The notes under the pieces: model-generated
What the model was told of the DNA's origin: nothing
The model's database searches: none
Seen by the model: only the letters and a program-made list of their open reading frames with translations
Made by a program: the position numbers and the translations under genes
From: Balaenoptera acutorostrata
Lineage: Eukaryota; Chordata; Mammalia; Artiodactyla; Balaenopteridae
Assembly: GCF_949987535.1 (NCBI RefSeq)
Contig: NC_080081.1
Location: 69,027,603-69,091,602 of the forward strand
Direction: 5' to 3'
DNA: 64,000 nucleotides
Shown: piece after piece, positions 58,060-64,000 of the stretch
How the letters are laid out: every line of letters starts with the position of its first letter
Position numbering within the stretch: the first letter of the stretch is position 1

Positions 58060-58500
58060 TGCTCCACCTGTCAACCCTTCAGATACTTGAGGACTGAGAC
58101 CCTATAATTCCCCAAAGCTGTTTCTTCCAGGTTTCTTAGGCAAAGCTCTCAAGACCATGCTACCATCCTAGTTACATTTCTCTGGATACTTCATGGTCAG
58201 CAATATCCTCCTTAAAATAAACCCAGAACTGGATGCAGTAGTCCTTGGGGGCCTCAAATAGTGTAGAGAATATAAACTTACTTAATAGAGGCATCAAACT
58301 TGTTCAGATGCAGCCTAAGAGTGATGATGGTTTCTTTAAATAGTTGCCAGACAATGCAGGCTCATGGTTATCTTGTGGCCTGCTGAATTCTCTGGGGCTT
58401 CTGATGTGATGTCAAGCCAGGTTCTCCTTCACTAATTGCATATTTGAACCTCCATCCAGTACTTTAATTGTATTCATGCCAGCCAGCATCTTATTAATGT
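58060..58500. repeat. CR1/L3-type ancient LINE fragment
   Basis: In order: 'gatacttgaggactgagacc', 'catttctctggatacttcat', 'aacccagaactggatgcagt', 'gatgcagcctaagagtgatg', 'gctcatggttatcttgtggc' and 'ctgctgaattctctggggc'. These parallel the CR1/L3 LINE familiar from bird and mammal genomes ('cccagaactggac', 'aatgcagcctaagat', 'ggctcatgttcatcttgtgg'). It is long and readable for its presumed age. Confidence 0.72.
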
Positions 58501-60215
58501 TAGTCATTAATTCTGGTCATTTAAGGGCCTTCAACATCCAAATTCTGCCTGCGGATAAATAATGGCAGAGGACAGAGTTGAAATAAGATCTTCCTGGTTT
58601 CCAGGCCCCTGCTCTTCCCAACTAAGTTATGCTGCTAGGGTCTTTTCTAGCTATAGACCACCAGTAGCATAGCTGCCTGCAAACTCTCAGACAAAAAAGA
58701 AAAAGAAATGAAAAGCTACAGTAACCTTCATATGTTTCCTCAGGGGTGGCAATGGCAGGCCAGCCTCAGATCCAATGTCCAGCTTTGGCAGGGTCTCTCT
58801 CTCCCTGCAGCCGGGTAGCAGTCCCGCAGAGAAGGACAGCAGGTTCTTTTGTCCCCTGCACTGGACCCACACATACCCCTGAGTACAGGAGGGTACAGTT
58901 AGGACTTTCCTCTTAACATGGGTCCACAGGGCATATGCACTCAGGCTTTTGTTCCTGTTTGAAATCTGCCAATTCAATTCCCACACCAAGAGTGTGTTAA
59001 GAGCCTTCTGTGGGTCAAGAATTCTTGGGGTTTCACCAAAGAAAGTTATGGGAAGTTAAATATCTACTTACCAGAAAGCAGATGAAGTGAAAATTACTGT
59101 GGAAAAATACTTGATGTGAAAATTCTAAAATCAAGTTTCAGGATTGGCTAATAATTTGATATGTGTGTGGGCATAGGTTGTCTTTACAGATTTTCACTAT
59201 TGTAAGTGTTTGGAATAACCGAAATATAATAAGATCCTGATATTATATGATTCTTTGCTGCCTAAAGCTAGATTTTCTGTCTCTATGGATCTGGAAAATA
59301 AGCAAATGGATAAAGCTCTTAGTCAAATAAATGACTGTGTGAGTGACTTATTTTCATGTTTCAATAGACAGAGTCATTGTGAAATCAGGAGTCCCTCTTT
59401 TCTCGGAGACCTCAAACAGATCTGAAGAAGAGTTTCTCTAAATTCATAAGAATCTTGTCAAATCGTCAGAACAAAGCCAAAAAAACTCAGCAACCTTGTC
59501 GAGAAATGCCAGCAATGGAGCCAAAAGAATCCACACCTCTAAGTGCAGGGAAGGGGAGTGCGTGAAGGAAAACCATTCGTTGTCAGATGGTCAGGGGGAA
59601 AACTAGCATCCTTTTGATATAAGACAATATCAATCTCTACCTTTAGTTTAGTTATTAATGTACACTAGGGCCAACTGGTTCAGTGATCGTCTCTTCTTCA
59701 CTTGTGGAGCTTCCCACCAGTATGGCAGCTGAGTCATTTCTCTGGTAGGACCACAGAACTCCCTGCCCAACTACTGAGAGCTGAGGTTGTAAAGCTTTTG
59801 AGGTGATTATCTCTGGAAAATACAAAATGTCTTCTTTTGTAGGTTTGCCCCTCAACCTTAGCTAAATCTTTGTTTTTACAACTTTTTTGTTGTTCATTCA
59901 TGCTTGATTGCCTTTCAACAGAATTATTCTGAGCATCCCATTATAAGTCAGAAGATTAGTTTACATTATGATTAGCTTTAAAAACCTATGGAAAAATGAG
60001 TCCTGTTGTTTCTTCTTCCTCAAGCGAGATGTAAAATTTTTCTATATACAGTGGGTTTTCCAAATATGAAATGTAGGATAGATGAATAAACTAAGTGTAG
60101 GAGGGTTTAGAGACAATTAATATGAATTCAATTTATTATGTCAAGGATCTTGATCTTTATAATATATGTGTGTATGCATATAGGTATAGGTTCTACTGAA
60201 TTTGACTAATATTTA
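58501..60215. other. Unassigned intron, 1.7 kb
   Basis: Unique-looking sequence. No element is recognised. Confidence 0.45.
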
Positions 60216-61010
60216 GGGAATATCTACTATGTGCCAGGCCCCATTCTGAGCAGTAGATATATAGCAGTGAACTAAAGAGAGAAAAACTTTTGCCCACATG
60301 GAGTTTATATTCTGGGAGAGGAAGGTATTTATTGATAATAAGCAAAATCATAAGCGAATTGCATAGACTATCAGAAGATAAGTGCTGTGAAGAAGAATGA
60401 AGTAGGGAAGGGAAGGAAAGGAAGTGTGTGGGGTGCGTGGGAGGATGTGGATGGGGGCGCAACTGTAAATAATGTACAGTTGACCTTGAACAACACGGGG
60501 CTCAAGGGCACCAACCCCTACATGGTTGAAAATATGTGTACTGCTTTCTCTGCCTCAAAATCAAAGCAGTTGAAATTTGACTCACCCAAGGGCAGGACAC
60601 TGAAACAGTTAGGTTAGAATCAGGGCTCAAACTCTAGTTCTTTTGATTCCACATATTGTGATCTCTAATCAAGCACAAACTTTTCCCCACACTTAGTTAA
60701 TTTAAAGATCTGTAAAGTGAAAATATAGGTACTGTGTTTATTGAAAAAAAAAATCCATGTATAAGTGAACCCGCGCAGTTCAAATCCATGTTGTTCAAGG
60801 GTCAGCTGTAGTTTGAGAATACTTCAGTGGGAAGGTGACATTTGAGCAGACTTGGAGGAGGTGATAGAGCCAGGCATGAAGATCTGAGAGGAAGGATTCT
60901 CCACACTAGGGGGACAGTTAGTGCAAAGAGCCTGGGGTGGGTGTGCACATGACGGGTGCCCTGCAGAGCTCTGTAGCGGCAGGGGGGCTGCAGGACTGCA
61001 CTGCAATTCT
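60216..61010. repeat. Ancient dispersed repeat split by a Tigger element
   Basis: Left part: 'ctactatgtgccaggcccca', 'agcagtgaactaaagagag' and 'cccacatggagtttatattc'. After the Tigger it continues 'gtgacatttgagcagacttg' and 'gcaaagagcctggggtggg'. The two halves belong to the same repeat type as 3530-4090. Confidence 0.55.
60475..60810. mobile_element. TcMar-Tigger-type nonautonomous element with TA duplications
   Basis: The ends 'cagttgaccttgaacaacac' (60477) and 'gttgttcaagggtcagctg' (ending 60808) are inverted repeats flanked by TA at 60475-60476 and 60809-60810. 'aagtgaacccgcgcagttca' near the right end is typical. The core at about 60580-60660 is not Tigger sequence and resembles MIR ('cacccaagggcagga', 'agaatcagggctcaaactc'). 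Confidence 0.88.
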
Positions 61011-61014
61011 GACC

Positions 61015-61735
61015 TTCACTACCTGGAGTTAGCACAGAGTTCGCAGGTTAAGGGCACAGTCCCCGGAAAGTCACCCTAATTTCAGATGCCAGCTGCCAAT
61101 TCAGGGGTCCCCAGGCCACCCACACTTCCGACTAACTGACTACCAATTGAAGGGTTCTTAAATTGCCCACAGGTTCAGTAGTTTGGTGGAATGCACAGAA
61201 CTCAGGGAAGTGCTGTACTTATGATTACAGTTTTATTACAAAGGATATAAATCAAGAACAGACAAATGAAGAGGCACGTAGGGTGAGGTCTGGGAGGGTC
61301 CCACAGGTAGAGCTTCCACACCCTCTCCCTGTGGAATCAGGACATGTAACCTTCCCGGCACTTTTGTGTGTTCACCAACCAGGAAGCTCCACTGAGCTTG
61401 ATATACAGAGTTTTTACTGGGGTTTCATTACGCAGACCTGGTTGGTTGCATCACTGGCCACGTGACTAAGCTCAGTGTGTAGCTCCCCCACTCCTGGGAG
61501 ATCAGGAAGATATCACATGACTCAAAGTCCCCACCCTCAAATCACATGGTTGGTTGTCTTGGTGTGACCAGCCCCCATCTTGAGTCATCTCATTAGCATA
61601 AACTCAGGTGTGATTCGAAGGGGGCAGGAGTGACAGGGACATTCCTATCACTTGGGAAATTCTTGGGGTTTAGAGACTTCCTCCCAGGAGCCCAGGAAGA
61701 AGACCAGATACATTTTTTTTTTATTATACAACGTG
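61015..61735. repeat. ERV-class solo LTR (old)
   Basis: 'atttcagatgccagctgcca', 'gaactcagggaagtgctgta', 'cagttttattacaaagga', 'tcaccaaccaggaagctcc' and 'tctcattagcataaactcag' match a well-known mammalian endogenous-retrovirus LTR family. No internal retroviral genes flank it, so it is a solo LTR. The subfamily and strand are not fixed by eye. Confidence 0.65.
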
Positions 61736-62184
61736 AGCTCTGTCCAGATCCTGGGAAACGATCCATGTTAATTCTGTAACAGTAACAATACCAACCACTT
61801 ATAATGAGGAGAAAACAAGCAGAGGAAGAAAAAAAAGAGTTTATCAAAGACTTTGGTTCTTTGCAAACGGAGGAAGGCAAATTGACTAGCCCCCAACTCA
61901 GGCGAGGCAGGCTGGCTCCTGTCACTTGACACTCCCATCTTGAAATTTGATTTCTGCACAGGGGTCATAGAAATGTTTTAACAACTGTGTGGACAGTCAG
62001 CTCTTAGTGAACTGTACTAATGAGAGGGACCTGTGGCATGAATCACCTACCAACGCGTAGAATGCAAAATCCTTTCTGTCTGCTTGTTGAGTGTACTTCG
62101 TATTTCACACCACGTACATTCCCATCAGACAGATCATTTGGGAACGAGACTACTTTTACTCAGTGAAATTCCTAATTGTTGGAG
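61736..62184. other. Unassigned intron
   Basis: Nothing recognised. Confidence 0.4.
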
Positions 62185-62640
62185 TTGGAAGAACTTAGGG
62201 AATGTCTCGCTCAGTTCTTCGATTTTGTATGTGAGGAAGCCAGAGCCCAGGGGAATTAAGTTAACTGCCCGAAGTCAACCAGCAGGCGAGTGTTAGAGAT
62301 GAGGCTTGAAGCCGGGTTGCTGATGTCCAGCCTGGGGCTCGTTCCCTTATGTGAGCTTGCAGTCAGTCTGGCAGTGCATCAGCGTCAGCCTCAAAGTCAC
62401 CCTCAGAGGAGCACCAGCCCTGCAGAAGGAGGGTCCTGGTTCCCACCAGCTCCTGCCCTTACCTGTGTGACCCTGCACAAAGTACTCACCCTCTCTGAGC
62501 CAGTGTCCGCTGGTCAGATGGAGACAGAAGTGGTACCAATCATGAAACATTGCCATGAAGATTAAATGAGAATGATGTGGGTGAAAATCATGTTGCAGAG
62601 TTGTAATGTAATAGACGAATATTATGATTTGATACTATTA
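62185..62640. repeat. Two MIR-like fragments
   Basis: A plus-like trace at 62185-62350 ('tatgtgaggaagccagagcc', 'ttaactgcccgaagtcaacc') is followed by a minus-like trace at 62470-62580 ('actcaccctctctgagccag', 'tgaagattaaatgagaatg'). Confidence 0.55.
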
Positions 62641-62842
62641 TTATTATTCGGGTACGTAGAAACCCTCATCTCTTGATTAAAGTGGAACAGGTTTTAGATC
62701 TTCATTTTGAACTGTTTCACAGACATTTATCTGAGCAATATGTGAATGAATATAGGAGATACTAATTTATGATGAAAAATGTTGCCACCAGCAACTCACA
62801 GAAAGAGGCCATCCATGGTAGGCAGCAGTGCTTAATCAACTC

Positions 62843-63176
62843 AGATTGGAAAATGGTATGAGGGCCACATGGCAACCCAAAGAGGAAGGCTCAGAAGTTT
62901 CAGCGTGTCATGGTGCCCTGCTGAGTAGAATAAGGCTCCTGAGGGTCCCTGACATGAAAGCCGCAGCATAGCACAGGGAGATCGGCTCCGTGCTTTGCGA
63001 TGACCTAGAGGGGTGGAATAGGGAGGATGGAAGGGAGGCTCAAGAGGGAGGGGATATGGGGACGTGTGTGTGCATATACGCTGATACGCTTTGTTGTGCA
63101 ACAGAGACTAACACAGTATAGTGAAGCTTATACTCCAATAAAGATCAATTAAAAAAAGAAAAAAAAAAAGATTGGA
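62843..63176 (+). mobile_element. L1 3' end fragment
   Basis: 'atagcacagggagatcggct', 'gatgacctagaggggtgga', 'gttgtgcaacagagactaac' and 'tatactccaataaagatcaa' end in an A-rich tail. An 8-bp 'agattgga' at 62843-62850 and 63169-63176 is a possible target-site duplication, though the first 110 bases inside it are not clearly L1. Confidence 0.75.
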
Positions 63177-63576
63177 TTTGCAAATATTTCTCCCCCTCTG
63201 GGCAAGAAAGAGCCTCTGACTTTGTGCAGCTCTGTCCTAACTCCACACACCTAGCTTCCCATACAAACTGCAGGTTTAGGTAAGGCATATAGTTCTTGGG
63301 GTTTCAAGCATGGAAGACACTAACGGAATAAGGCTGCATAACTTGAGGCTCACGTGTGGTCATACTTATATGGCGTCTGCTTGCTTTGTGCTCAGTGCAT
63401 GTGTTAAAGTCCGTATACATAACGCGATCTGCCAGCAAATAGATCAGCATGATGAGAGCTATCCAGAACAATAATCAAAAATACACAAAAAAGATTCTTG
63501 ACTTAAAGATAATAAAATTAAGATAAAAATGCATTGAAAATGGAAATATGCAACTTAAAACACATTAAAACGGAGT
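63177..63576. other. Unassigned intron
   Basis: Nothing recognised. Confidence 0.4.
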
Positions 63577-63922
63577 AAGACTTTTTTTTAAATTTTATTT
63601 ATTTGTTTGTTTATTTATTTATTTATTTACTTATTTATTTATTTATTTATGGCTGTGTTGGGTCTTCGCTTCTGTGCGAGGGCTTTCTCTAGTTGCGGCA
63701 AGTGGGGGCCACTCTTCATTGTGGTGCGCGGGCCTCTCACTATTGCGGCCTCTCTTGTTGTGGAGCACAGGCTCCAGATGCGCAGGCTCAGCAATTGTGG
63801 CTCACGGGCTCAGCTGCTCCGCGGCATGTGGGATCCTCCCAGACCAGGGCTCGAACCCGTGTCCCCTGCATTGGCAGGCAGACTCTCAACCACTGCGCCA
63901 CCAGGGAAGCCCAAGACTTTTT
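63577..63922 (-). mobile_element. CHR SINE with 10-bp target-site duplication
   Basis: A long TTTA tail runs from about 63595 to 63650, and the head 'ccaccagggaagccc' ends at 63912. The duplication 'aagacttttt' lies at 63577-63586 and 63913-63922. The body lacks the 24-bp duplication and has lost several CpG sites. Confidence 0.95.
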
Positions 63923-64000
63923 CTTAATCTGAGGCCCAAGAAAAGTTTTCTATCAGACTCACTGATAGTATTATATTAGAAAATACCCTTAGGATGTTTC

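Larger units (their letters stand above)
47086..64000 (+). other. DCLK2: DCLK2 intron downstream of the exon (partial)
   Basis: No candidate for the next exon, expected to begin with the two bases completing Glu and then encode Cys-Arg-Val-Val-Lys and a Ser/Pro-rich linker, was seen in the remaining 16.9 kb. The intron therefore continues past the window. Confidence 0.75.

Noticed and set aside
61015..61735. Possible provirus around the ERV-class LTR
   Set aside because: No gag, pol or env sequence and no second LTR lies beside it; it is a solo LTR.

Overview
This window reads as intronic DNA from a cetacean (whale or dolphin). The best evidence is a set of tRNA-derived CHR SINEs, whose head reads 'cttccctggtggcgcagtgg' on one strand or 'ccaccagggaag' on the other. 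Most still have clear target-site duplications (TSDs). This family belongs to cetaceans and hippopotamus. I recognised no ruminant Bov-A or BovB sequence. The L1 3' ends ('tatactccaataaagat' type) fit a cetartiodactyl.

I can support one protein-coding segment in 64 kb: a 100-bp internal exon at 46986-47085 on the + strand. It encodes 33 residues of the second doublecortin domain and matches DCLK2 (doublecortin-like kinase 2) better than DCLK1 or DCX, as I recall those proteins. It has a good branch point, acceptor and donor. Everything upstream (about 47 kb) and downstream (about 17 kb) is therefore read as two large, partial DCLK2 introns. The other open frames lie in repeats or unconserved intron and I do not call them genes. 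I found no rRNA, tRNA, CRISPR, prokaryotic or intact viral genes.

Layout. From 1 to 19.6 kb there is old unique intron with one LTR-like element, an L1 3' end, MIR pieces, a long TG tract, an older L1 (12.4-13.1 kb) and two SINEs. From 19.6 to 31.4 kb the DNA is repeat-dense: a SINE nested in an L1, several LTR-like elements, and a tandem duplication of a 1,453-bp unit (25551-28456) made by recombination between two SINEs. From 31.4 to 47 kb there is mostly unique DNA with a SINE inside an LTR (36.7 kb), a SINE inside another SINE's tail (37.4 kb), and a 232-bp CCAT microsatellite (42.7 kb). From 47 to 64 kb the downstream intron holds an L1, a complete 271-bp hAT element with 8-bp TSDs and an internal 10-bp minisatellite (52.4 kb), L2-like and CR1/L3-like LINE fossils (56.7-58.5 kb), a Tigger-type element (60.5 kb), an ERV-class LTR (61.0-61.7 kb) and SINEs.

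I did not find a new gene system. The strongest leads are structural: the SINE-SINE duplication with its chimeric junction, a divergent patch beside the crossover, a 24-bp diagnostic duplication in one SINE subgroup, and a Cys-to-Tyr difference in the DCLK2 exon. All comparisons were made by eye and from memory of family sequences; no search was run.
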